64,000 nucleotides of DNA from Saprospiraceae bacterium (lineage in GTDB: Bacteria; Bacteroidota; Bacteroidia; Chitinophagales; Saprospiraceae): NCBI GenBank assembly GCA_016719615.1, contig JADJYQ010000001.1:780501-844500 (forward strand). Direction: 5' to 3'. The notes under the pieces were generated by a model. It was given only the letters and a program-made list of their open reading frames with translations, searched no databases and was not told the DNA's origin. Both the position numbers and the translations under genes were made by a program. This document shows positions 55,760 to 64,000 of this stretch, in pieces. Each line of letters begins with the position of its first letter. Position 1 is the first letter of the stretch.

Positions 55760-56399
55760 TTATAGATGTTAGCCCATCTTGGGCAGCTCCCCCAATTGTC
55801 CTTTGCCATTGGATTTTACCTAAACTATGAAGTTTTAATATCCACAGATCTGCTAATCCTCTGGATGAATCTATTTTATCTAATCCAAGAGAGGAATTAG
55901 TAGTAATGCCTAAGAAATAGCCTCTGTCATTGGCTTGAATGAGCTGGGCTGAACTTTCGTTATCATTTGCCCTAATTGTATTTTCCCATATTATATCGCC
56001 CTGTTCATTTATTTTGATTATCCAGACATCACTTTTTTCACTCTTTTTGCTTTTTTCTGAACAAGTGTCAGATCCAGTAGATGCACAAATAATATAATTA
56101 TTGTCTCCAGTAGGTTTGAATGACCATAAGCTACTTGGAGCGCAATATCCTTTTTGCCAAATAATCTCTCCCACAGTGTCAATACCTATCAACCAAATAC
56201 CATAATTTTGAATACTTTTATTTCCGGTTAAATCTGAGTCTGAATCTCCTGCTATGACATAACCATAAGAAGTTGGTAGTACACCGCCTCTTAAAAATTC
56301 TGATCCATTACCACCATAAGTTTTTTGCCAGATGATGGAAGCTTGAGATGGGAGTAAATATGAAAACCATAGCAAAATGAGGCTTAGTATGTATTTCAT
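55671..56399 (-). pseudogene. T9SS propeller-like protein, N-terminal part (frameshifted)
   Basis: A signal peptide (MKYILSLILLWFSYLLPSQA) is followed by propeller-like units (IIWQKTYGGNGSEF, DVWIIKINEQGDIIW, DLWILKLHSLGKIQW). The frame is lost near 55688 in VSGDKTAN; removing one A restores NYGGSDFWIIKL and joins it to the preceding entry. The intact gene would have spanned 54843-56399, about 518 codons. It is a typical secreted Bacteroidota protein stranded inside the island. Confidence 0.75.
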
Positions 56400-56579
56400 A
56401 CTTTGTATGCGATTAGTAATTCCAAATTTACATATTTGCTAGTAAGTGGAAAATGTATTTCCGGGTAAAGTGAATGTTTGTTAAATTTGGGATCATTAAA
56501 TCATGGTATCCATTTTGGTATCCGTTCATTGAGAAATAATTAAATTAAAATTAATTCAAATACATAACAGTTTGAAATA
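56400..56579. other. Gap before the right tRNA repeat
   Basis: AT-rich. Contains the 56425-56468 sequence related to 53962-54005 and two GGTATCC words (56505, 56517). No gene is seen. Confidence 0.5.
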
Positions 56580-56769
56580 CAGTTGGTAGCTCGTTGGGCT
56601 CATAACCCAAAGGCCGCAGGTTAGAGTCCTGCCTCCGCCACAATCCGGCATGAGTGTGTGTGTGAGTGTGTGTGTGGAATGCTGTAAAAATATAAAAGCC
56701 TGTCGACAGATGGGCTTTTGTCATTTAAGCCCAAGTAGGTTAAAGTGCTGACGAAGCGAAGCTTGTCAG
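56580..56769 (+). repeat. Candidate attachment-site repeat, right copy with truncated tRNA
   Basis: Begins within the tRNA D-arm and copies the tRNA to its 3' end plus the GT tract and terminator. The tRNA part lacks its first 12 bases and has TTAG instead of TTCG in the T-loop, so it cannot be functional. The divergence fits an old displaced tRNA end. Confidence 0.8.
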
Positions 56770-56819
56770 TGGGTCGACGCTACCAGTCGGCATTCGGCAT
56801 GAGTGGTAGTGTATTTTTT

Positions 56820-56903
56820 ACTCCACTAAAACAAACCCCACCCGCAAAATAGAGTGAGAAAGAGTGCGAGAGCGGATGCAGCCCTTATTCGTTTTAGCAG
56901 ATT
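56820..56903 (-). pseudogene. Scrap of a second CHAT gene 3' end
   Basis: Just downstream of the CHAT gene stop, the minus strand reads VGFVLVE followed by TAA (about 56821-56844), repeating the end of the CHAT protein (AGFVLVE, stop). It suggests a former tandem copy of which only the last codons remain. Confidence 0.5.
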
Positions 56904-59894
56904 TTACTCGACCAACACAAATCCAGCCCATTGGTATGGGTCTAAACCGATATCCCGCAATTCTTTTTGAGCTGCATGAAATGCATTTGGAATCGTCATC
57001 TTTTCTTCTAACCATTTTTTATAAAATGTTGTCATTAATAAAGATGTCTGTTTATCCGGAACTTGCCATAAACTCATGATCAGATATTTAGCACCTGCTA
57101 TTTTGAATGCACGTTGCAGTCCATAAACTCCTTCATTACCTTGTATATCGCCTAATCCTGTCTCACATGCAGACAACACAACTAATTCTGTATTTGATAA
57201 ATTCATTTGCGAAATTTCGTAGGCAGTCAATATTCCATCTTCTCTGCCTTCAAGTGTTGGTTTTCCCTGCCAGGCAGCATTACCACCTGCCAAGATAAGT
57301 CCGGATCTTAACATTGGATGATCACTCATTTTAAAAACAGATTCTTGGCTGCCTCCCGATTCTCGGGATGCTAACTGTGAACTGCCAACTTTTACTTTTG
57401 GATCCGGAAAAAAATATCCGTGTGTTGCAATGTGTAAGATTCTAGGCGAAGAAACGTTATTTGCAACAATATTTTTGAAAGATTCTTCAGTGGCTTGATA
57501 GCCTTTGTTCAAATGAACTAACATGTCTGAAGTTTGCATAATTTTTTCAATGGCATTCACTTCGCGTTCTGTTCCGGCTAAATAGTTCCATGTACCGCCA
57601 CGTAAAGTTGAATCAATTGAACTAAAAGTCAATTCATCTCTTGATCTCGAACCGAGCAAGCTCTCATTGTTATTAAAAGTGCTGTCTTGTTCAAATTGGA
57701 TTCCACCGAACAGCACAGCTTTATTGTTTGACTTTATAAATTTTGTTGGAATGACCAATTGTCGTGTGCTAGTCAATTGGACTAGTTGATATCTATCAGC
57801 AATGGTTTCGTTTTCTTGTATTGGAATTGCACCAATATTCAATTGATTCAATTTGCCAGAAGGAGAAAAATAAATTGTTTTTGTATTTTTTAGTTCCTTT
57901 TCAAGAGGATGCCACAAAAGCTCAAACAGTTTCTTTGAAATCATATTTTTTTCAGAAACAGGGATTGCACCACGTGAAGCATATAGCACATTTACTTTTG
58001 AAGAGATATTTTTTTCTTGACTTAAAATTTTATTGAGTTGTTGTTCTTCAAAAAGAGCAATAAAATTAGGAAATTCAGAATCAGGTTTAATAATAAGTGC
58101 TGCATACATCAGACTATCTGAACAAAACTCGTATTGTACAAATTCTATAGCAGCTTCCTGAAGTTTTAATTTTTTTCGAACATCTTTCCATTCTAGTTGC
58201 TGTAATACTTCACTTAAACCTGTAACAGATCTTATGATCTCCTTTTCTAATAAATTGGCTTTATCCTGAAGCCGAATTATACTTATACTATCTCTTTCTT
58301 GAATGGGCAAAAGATATTCAGAAGCCAGTCTCCTGTGATATGATTTAAGAAGTTCAAACTTATCGCGACTCAATGAGTCTCTCATCACTATACTGTTCAT
58401 TTGAGAAACTGCATTCAATAAAAATCCTTTGTAAAACAAAGTGTTGTCAAAGCATACATCCGTCAGTTGATGGAACTTTTGCGCATATGTAAAACATCCA
58501 TTTTGACCGCTAACAAATTTATTAATATATTTTGTCATTTCCAATTCTGAAAGATGCTGTGCTGCCTGTCGTATATATCTTTTTTCAACTTCCACACTTT
58601 TTAATAGATAAGGTTTTGCTTTATTAATATTTCCGATGGCATAATAATAATCTGCCAAAGTCGCTAAACTATTTGCATAGTCTGGATGCTCATTACCTAG
58701 CGACAAGGATTGAAGTGTTAAGGCTTCCAAGTATAAAGGCTCAGCTTTGTTGAAATCTTTTATTTTACAATATAAATCAGCCAAATTTCTTAAACTGGTA
58801 GCGTAATCAGGATGATCCCTGCCATAAACTTTTTCCCATATCAACTTTGCTTCCAATAAGAGGGGCATGGCCTTTTCAAATTCACCTCTATTTTTATAAT
58901 TCATAGCAAGATTATTTGCACCCCACGCATAGTTTAGGTCATCTTTACCACTTGTCTTTTCCAAGATTTGTAAGGACTCCAAATAAAGCATTTCTGCTCT
59001 TTCAAAATCATTCATTTCATTATACAAAATTGCCAAATTATTTAAACTCTTACTATAGCGGGGATGATGCTCTCCGAATACCTTTTTGTAAATGGCGATG
59101 GACTCTAAATAATATTTCATTGCAGCTTCATAATTACCCATCTTCCAATACAAGACCCCAAGATTATTTAAAGTAGTTGCATACTCTGGATGATTTTCGC
59201 CTAGTAATTTTTTGCGTATGGTTTTAGCTTCTAAATATAAGGGCTCTGCTAATTTATAATTTCCTAAATCTAAATAAAGAATAGCCAGATTATTGAGACT
59301 TGAAGCGTATTCAGTGTGCATATTTCCAAATATTTCATTTCTAATATTTTTGGACTCAATATAATAAAGCTCAGATTTTTTAAACTGTCCTAGTTTATTA
59401 TATAACATGGCTAAATTATTCAGACTTGCAGCATAATCTGCGTGTTTTTTACCTAGCGTTTTTTCACGCATTCCCCATGACTTTAGTAATAAGGGTTCAG
59501 CGGTATCGAAATCACCAACCATTAGATACAATACACCTAAACTATTAATACTCGCAGCCAAATCAGGATGATGAAGTCCTAAGACTCTCTCCCGAATGGA
59601 TATGGATTCAATATACTTTTGTTCAGCTGCTTCATAATTCCCCTGATGATAATATATTACCCCAAAATATTGGCAGACTTTAGCATAAGAATCTGATTCT
59701 TTTCCGAAATTTTCAATAGCAATATTTTCAGCTGATAGATTTGCTTGTATAGCATTTTTAAAATCGTGTTTACGGGTATAATCCAAGGAGACTTTGATGA
59801 GACTGTCCACCTGTATTAATGCAATAGAATCAACAGTCTGAGACATGACAGACGATATTGTAAAGGCTATCAAAAATAAATGGCAATATTTCAT
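56904..59894 (-). CDS. Secreted TPR-CHAT domain protein
   Basis: 996 residues. A signal peptide (ending SVMSQ) directs it out of the cytoplasm. About nine 42-residue TPR units of the kinesin-light-chain type (NNLAxLYxxxGxxxxAExLY, about 60-470) precede a helical linker and a C-terminal CHAT domain. The caspase-type dyad is intact: H825 in HIATHGYF and C910 in VLSACETGLG. CHAT proteins are cysteine proteases of the caspase/separase clan. Regulation by the TPR part is likely. Targets are unknown. Export argues against a simple intracellular defence role. Confidence 0.92.
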   Translation of the reverse strand: MKYCHLFLIAFTISSVMSQTVDSIALIQVDSLIKVSLDYTRKHDFKNAIQANLSAENIAIENFGKESDSYAKVCQYFGVIYYHQGNYEAAEQKYIESISIRERVLGLHHPDLAASINSLGVLYLMVGDFDTAEPLLLKSWGMREKTLGKKHADYAASLNNLAMLYNKLGQFKKSELYYIESKNIRNEIFGNMHTEYASSLNNLAILYLDLGNYKLAEPLYLEAKTIRKKLLGENHPEYATTLNNLGVLYWKMGNYEAAMKYYLESIAIYKKVFGEHHPRYSKSLNNLAILYNEMNDFERAEMLYLESLQILEKTSGKDDLNYAWGANNLAMNYKNRGEFEKAMPLLLEAKLIWEKVYGRDHPDYATSLRNLADLYCKIKDFNKAEPLYLEALTLQSLSLGNEHPDYANSLATLADYYYAIGNINKAKPYLLKSVEVEKRYIRQAAQHLSELEMTKYINKFVSGQNGCFTYAQKFHQLTDVCFDNTLFYKGFLLNAVSQMNSIVMRDSLSRDKFELLKSYHRRLASEYLLPIQERDSISIIRLQDKANLLEKEIIRSVTGLSEVLQQLEWKDVRKKLKLQEAAIEFVQYEFCSDSLMYAALIIKPDSEFPNFIALFEEQQLNKILSQEKNISSKVNVLYASRGAIPVSEKNMISKKLFELLWHPLEKELKNTKTIYFSPSGKLNQLNIGAIPIQENETIADRYQLVQLTSTRQLVIPTKFIKSNNKAVLFGGIQFEQDSTFNNNESLLGSRSRDELTFSSIDSTLRGGTWNYLAGTEREVNAIEKIMQTSDMLVHLNKGYQATEESFKNIVANNVSSPRILHIATHGYFFPDPKVKVGSSQLASRESGGSQESVFKMSDHPMLRSGLILAGGNAAWQGKPTLEGREDGILTAYEISQMNLSNTELVVLSACETGLGDIQGNEGVYGLQRAFKIAGAKYLIMSLWQVPDKQTSLLMTTFYKKWLEEKMTIPNAFHAAQKELRDIGLDPYQWAGFVLVE

Positions 59895-60412
59895 ATGTTC
59901 AAAGTTAATTTATTTTTGATCAATCATATAGAAATAAATTTGGCTATTATTTCAAAACATTCCCAAGCAGAATCTAGCTAACTTGCTTGTCGGCAGAACA
60001 GTGTTTCATCATGGAAGTTGTTGTTATTGATTACTTTTTCTTCCAACACTATCTCTTACCACTGGTAAAGATCCAGACCTAAATCTAGCAATTCTTTTTG
60101 TGCTGTAAATGGAGTCCCAAAACTTTTAATGACAGTGTATCAGCATGGTATTTAAAGGAATTAAGCTTCGATTTTGGGAGATTGAGTCATCCTCAATCGA
60201 AAATAGATTAAAAAGGATGTGAGTCAATGTTTCGTCTTTCTTTATCAAAATATAATTCTGAAATTTTGATTCCAAATCATTCGTTTATCAATTTAAGGAT
60301 AATTATCTCAGATTGGTAATAGAATTATATATATTTGGGTTCATTATTATTAATAAATTTTACTCCATAAAAGCCAGTGACAACCAATTTTATAATTTTC
60401 AAATAATTATTT
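59895..60412. other. Intergenic region with a CHAT relic
   Basis: Apart from the CHAT scrap at 60056-60124 the 518 bases hold no gene. It is the divergent region between the CHAT gene and the leucine-rich-like gene. Confidence 0.55.
60056..60124 (-). pseudogene. Relic of a CHAT gene C-terminus
   Basis: The minus strand reads SFGTPFTAQKELLDLGLDLY then QW and a stop, closely matching the end of the intact CHAT protein (NAFHAAQKELRDIGLDPYQW). No open frame extends upstream, so it is a fragment of a lost paralogue. Confidence 0.65.
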
Positions 60413-61474
60413 ATGCTTGATTTAAAAAATGCGCAAATCATCCGGTTAGTTATCTTTTTGTTAGTTTCATTTTTTACTTTTCAAACTTCTATATAGTCAT
60501 GTGATCCTTGTGCAACTTCTTTTCAGGAAGTCGTTTTGGACACACAAGAAGAGGTAGATAGCTTCCAAAAGACTTTGCCTCCTGATTGCATTGAATTTCT
60601 TGGGAAAATAAAAATTATTGGTGATATAACTTCTTTGCGAGGTCTAAGCTTTCTGAAGAGCGTTGGTGAAATAGAGATGTTGCTAACTGACTTTTCTGAT
60701 TTAGACGGATTACAGAATTTGACAACGATTGAAAGAAATTTTTCAATGAGCGTACAAGATCATGTAGTCAACTTAGAGCAAATGTCTTCTTTGAAATATG
60801 TTGGAGGAGATGTATATTTATCCAGGATGACTGTAATCAAAGATATGAATGGATTTAACCGGCTGGAATCAATTAAAGGAAATTTAATTATTTCTGCTGC
60901 CGATTCCCTCCAAACGATTTCTGGATTTAATGCTTTGCAAAAAATTTCTGGACAATTGATCATTACCGGCAATCGAAAGTTAAGCCAAATATCAGGATTC
61001 AAGCAGTTGGATACAATCGGCAAGCTATTAATCATCAGGGAAAATGATTCTTTAACCGGTTTAATAGGAATGAAATACTTAAGTACCATAGGGGCTGACT
61101 TTATTATTGAGTTAAATGGCGCCCTCAGGAATTTGGAAGACTTAAGCAATTTAAAAAATATTGGAGAGAGTATTTCTATCAAGGACAACGCAACTCTAAA
61201 AAATGTAAATGGGTTTGAAAAAATTACAAAACTGAATGAAGGTTTATTTGTAAGAAACAATCCTGCATTGGAAAATATAGACCATTTTAAAAATATAGCT
61301 GCTATTAAAGCCGGCCTGGAGTTGATCGAAAATCCTAAACTGTATGCTTGCTGTGGTTTGTTTCTTGCAGCTTCTACAAATGCAATTCAGGGAACTATAT
61401 CAATTTCAGGCAATCAAAATGGATGTAATAGTATTCAGGAAATCATCAATGCAGGAATCGGAAATTGTGATTAA
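60413..61474 (+). pseudogene. Leucine-rich / receptor-L-like surface protein with amber codon in its signal region
   Basis: ATG 60413 opens a hydrophobic signal (MLDLKNAQIIRLVIFLLVSF), TAG follows at 60494-60496, and the same frame then runs on, directly into SCDPC and to 61474. The body has about ten repeats of 23-25 residues with the pattern L..I.G...I..N..L..I.GF, as in receptor-L-like and BspA-type leucine-rich proteins. There is a Cys pair near the end. If the TAG is real, only an internal TTG (60536) could start the body, without export signal. It probably was a surface-bound ligand-binding protein. Confidence 0.7.
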
Positions 61475-61540
61475 CTTTTTTTAATGCCCATAAATTTTTG
61501 ACTTCTTGAAAATGCTATATCACTTTTAGCTTATTAGCTT

Positions 61541-62938
61541 TTATCTAAGAAGCCTCTCCAATTCATCTTTCACATTTCCACTCGGTCTTTCCGGATTGTT
61601 ATTTGCAATCCATCCGTTTTTATCGATGATGTAGTATTTTGGTATGCCCTGCACGTTATAAAGTTTGGAAAACAGGGCCTCGTTTCCTCCTTTCGAATTG
61701 AGATGAATCCCTTTGATTCCTTTATCGACAACAGTTTTTTTCCAGGACTCCAAATTTTCATCGATGGATACATTCAAAAACACGATGTCTTTTCCATGCA
61801 TTTCTTCTTCAAGTTTTTTAGCATAAGGAATTTCTCTGATGCATGGACCACACCAACTGGCCCAGATATCCAGATAGACGACCTTTCCTTTGAAATCGCT
61901 CAGCGATACCATATTGCCATTTATATCAGTTAAATTAAATTGCGGGGCGGGTTGACCAATAGCCAATCGTTCCGCATTTTGATAGGCTTTTTCCAGCAGA
62001 TCTTTATATGGCTTAACTTCTGAAATTTTTAGATATTTTTCATAAATTGCTTTTCCATTCTTTAGATCCCCCAAACGAACTAGTAATTGGTATGCCCAAT
62101 CGGCAATTAAATATTCTCTGATGTCGCCGTTCATATTTTTATCTATAAATTGTTCTTTCAATTGAACCATTGATTGGCTGCTATCTTTTTTGTGCATGGT
62201 GTAAACTTCGCGATCGACATAATATTTGACAAACAATAAATAAGAAATCGCTGGATATGCTTTTGGATTGACGAGTTGGGCATCCTTGAGAAAATCAAAA
62301 TAATTTGGGCCGACTGATAAGGCTTCTTTTTGGCCATTGAAATACGCATAAAAATCTGGATAATTCATTTTGGATATGAAATGGTCGTAGATCATTTCGG
62401 CTTCTTCCAACTCCCTGAATCTTTTAGTATAGGGATCATTTTCAGCAATGTTTGAAAAATGCTTTGTAAAAAATGCTAATTTGGAATGATATACTGAATC
62501 TATGTATTTTAGAAATAGATTTTCGGATAACTTATAATGAGTTGGCGGACCACCCGGAAATGTGATCAACTTGCTGGCCAGGTAATTGTTAACCCATTCG
62601 CCTTTCCCGGAATGTGTAACCGTTTCATCCATTTTTAGAGCATCCAGCTCAATTTTAAGACTGTCTCCTGGACTGAGAAATAGGGGAGTGTATTCCTGGC
62701 CGTGCAGAAAATTTGCATAAGCTGCAGTTGCCCAATTAAATTTAATAACAAATTCTCCATCTTGGTTCAAACTGGCCGAATCAGCATAAATTCTCTCATA
62801 TGCGATTTGGTCTTGGTAATAGCCAATGTAAACCTTGTTTTCAGTTGGATTCAGAATTTTACCATATACAGTTACTTCCTGAGCAAGGAGGCAGGTATGG
62901 CAATAAAAACTTAATAAAATAAGTATGGTTTTTTTCAT
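61541..62938 (-). CDS. TlpA-like secreted thioredoxin
   Basis: A signal peptide (ending CLLAQ) is followed by a beta domain resembling DUF4369 (about 25-115), a helical middle region, and a C-terminal TlpA/ResA-type thioredoxin domain with WASWCGPC and the cis-Pro segment VQGIPKYYII. Such Bacteroidota proteins reduce disulfides outside the cytoplasm, for example in cytochrome maturation, or serve unknown redox roles. The 465-residue length is typical. It is convergent with the leucine-rich-like gene. Confidence 0.92.
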   Translation of the reverse strand: MKKTILILLSFYCHTCLLAQEVTVYGKILNPTENKVYIGYYQDQIAYERIYADSASLNQDGEFVIKFNWATAAYANFLHGQEYTPLFLSPGDSLKIELDALKMDETVTHSGKGEWVNNYLASKLITFPGGPPTHYKLSENLFLKYIDSVYHSKLAFFTKHFSNIAENDPYTKRFRELEEAEMIYDHFISKMNYPDFYAYFNGQKEALSVGPNYFDFLKDAQLVNPKAYPAISYLLFVKYYVDREVYTMHKKDSSQSMVQLKEQFIDKNMNGDIREYLIADWAYQLLVRLGDLKNGKAIYEKYLKISEVKPYKDLLEKAYQNAERLAIGQPAPQFNLTDINGNMVSLSDFKGKVVYLDIWASWCGPCIREIPYAKKLEEEMHGKDIVFLNVSIDENLESWKKTVVDKGIKGIHLNSKGGNEALFSKLYNVQGIPKYYIIDKNGWIANNNPERPSGNVKDELERLLR

Positions 62939-63291
62939 TGGTAATTGATTATTTTATTTTCAAAGTTAAACAGATTGACGAACCATCACAAATATTTATT
63001 TAATTAATCGCAGTTAATGGGTCATTAATTTCCAATTTTCTACAACGCGATTCAATGCTACCCGAAGATGCTCAAGTGTTCAAATCTGAATGGCCAAAAT
63101 TAATTGGAATAAATTAAGCTTCTGAATTGTAGAAGAGGCCTCATAGATCCTGAAAATCTCATTAATTGAGCTACAATGTATGAATTGTTGTAAATTGTGT
63201 CTTTAGGAGTCAGACTTGGATTGTGTAATTTGCATCCTTTTCAAACTCTTTAAATCTCGGAAGACCATTTTTTTTTAATAAAGATCAAAGT
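62939..63291. other. Intergenic region without visible gene
   Basis: A 353-base divergent gap, AT-rich, which must hold promoters for both neighbours. No RNA gene or repeat was recognised. Confidence 0.5.
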
Positions 63292-64000
63292 ATGAAAAAA
63301 GGTCTATTGTTTACTTTCTTGATTTCCATTTTCGGACTATCGTCAGCTTACTGCCAAACTCAATGCTGTTGCGGAGGATTGACAGAGCTTCCTTTTTCAG
63401 GTTTTGATTTTGAATTTACTCCCGAACCTCCCCCCGCTTGGTTTATCAATTATCCTTCTGGAAATTCAATGGGACCCTGGAACATTTCTGCAGGTTCTGT
63501 GGATCATGTAGATAAGGATCATTATTTCTGCAGTAGTTGCGGCAATCCCAACGGGCCTTCCAATTTTATCGATTTATTCGGCTCGCCGGCCGGACCCGGC
63601 CATGGAGTGGGAACCATGCAATACCCTTTAACCGGATTGACTCCCGGTGCTGATTATATTATTGAATTTTATTATGCAAAATTTGACAAGCCTGGAAATT
63701 ATACTGCAAATCTTAAAATTGGATCCTGGCTCAATGTAAATTGGACAGCAACAAATCCTGGAAATATTGTTTGGTTAAAGGCATCTTATCCATTTACTGC
63801 ACAGTCTTCTTCTGCCAATTTGGAATTTTCTGATACTGGAAATAATACGATCAATGGAAGTCAGATCGGAATGCTGATCGATGATGTTAAAATATTTGGT
63901 TGCGATCTCGTTGATGAAGAAGCACCAACGGTAAACAATCCTCCCGATGATTTACAAGTAGGATGTGATAAGGATATTCCAAAACCGATAGATTTAGATA
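63292..64000 (+). CDS. Large secreted protein, 5' part (runs off the window)
   Basis: ATG 63292 opens a frame with no stop up to base 64000 (236 codons). A signal peptide (MKKGLLFTFLISIFGLSSAY, then CQ) leads to a Cys-rich start (QCCCGG), then a galactose-binding-like beta-sandwich (TGLTPGADYIIEFYYA, and NINGSQIGMLIDDVKIFGC-type ending in DDVKIFGC). At the window edge a HYR-like segment begins (EEAPTVNNPPDDLQVGCD). This layout predicts a long T9SS adhesin, similar in style to the protein at the window start. Confidence 0.82.
   Translation, partial: MKKGLLFTFLISIFGLSSAYCQTQCCCGGLTELPFSGFDFEFTPEPPPAWFINYPSGNSMGPWNISAGSVDHVDKDHYFCSSCGNPNGPSNFIDLFGSPAGPGHGVGTMQYPLTGLTPGADYIIEFYYAKFDKPGNYTANLKIGSWLNVNWTATNPGNIVWLKASYPFTAQSSSANLEFSDTGNNTINGSQIGMLIDDVKIFGCDLVDEEAPTVNNPPDDLQVGCDKDIPKPIDLD

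Noticed and set aside
60760..61260. 166-codon minus-strand frame within the leucine-rich-like gene
   Set aside because: It is the antisense of regular repeats; the plus strand has the repeat consensus and Cys pattern.
15803..61474. Genome-wide stop-codon reassignment of TAG or TGA
   Set aside because: TAG ends efp, msrB and the S46 gene, and TGA ends msrA and the kinase, all at family-typical lengths, so neither codon is reassigned generally.

Overview
The window comes from a low-GC member of the Bacteroidota. At least ten complete, partial or broken open frames end in type IX secretion (T9SS) type A sorting domains. The promoters I could spot have the Bacteroidota form TAnnTTTG, most secreted genes lack a Shine-Dalgarno sequence, and SprB, DUF3667, S46-peptidase, TSP3-OmpA and vanadium-haloperoxidase families are present. 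The mix of giant surface proteins and families suggests Saprospiria or a neighbouring class, but no rRNA or ribosomal protein gene is available to settle that.

Layout. 1-4.9 kb: end of a dockerin-containing surface protein, a terminator, and an M36 metalloprotease. 4.9-8.3 kb: DUF4403 lipoprotein and acetyl-CoA synthetase. 8.4-13.3 kb: a sulfur/redox block on the minus strand. It holds a Crp/Fnr regulator, an MBL-rhodanese protein, an HMA protein, and then a tight operon of rhodanese, thioredoxin, OsmC, a small membrane protein and a fatty-acid-hydroxylase-like protein. 13.3-22.6 kb: membrane proteins, a beta-barrel, a large propeller/SprB surface protein split from its sorting domain by an amber codon, a DUF3667 protein and an S46 dipeptidyl-peptidase. 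22.6-25.4 kb: a gene-poor stretch with a folded repeat element, coding debris and orphan lipoprotein-like ORFs. 25.4-33 kb: T9SS protein, ABC exporter, accC, accB, efp, a TSP3-OmpA protein and a short asparaginase. 33.4-51 kb: more secreted proteins, a YkuK-like protein, a YyaL-type thioredoxin-domain protein, plsC, msrB/msrA, a vanadium haloperoxidase, tandem PHB-depolymerase-like esterases, a two-component pair (kinase frameshifted) and a DUF1295 reductase.

51.2-56.8 kb is the accessory part. An initiator tRNA-Met gene is followed by an integrase stub, a CBS-CBS-HEPN gene with one in-frame TGA, the tail of a type I methylase (hsdM), a membrane-anchored orphan, a decayed relative of it, and a frameshifted T9SS propeller gene. 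About 190 bp containing most of the tRNA is repeated at the far end. This looks like a decaying defence-type integrative element. 56.9-64 kb: a secreted TPR-CHAT protein flanked by scraps of other CHAT genes, a leucine-rich-like surface protein with an amber codon in its signal peptide, a TlpA-like thioredoxin, and the 5' end of another large secreted protein.

Genes group functionally as sulfane-sulfur/redox handling (8.4-13.3 kb), fatty-acid initiation with translation factor EF-P (28.4-30.8 kb), methionine sulfoxide repair (39-40 kb), and extracellular digestion (protease, S46 peptidase, esterases). An unusual number of genes differ from an intact reading frame by one base; this is either real decay or assembly error and is listed as a finding.
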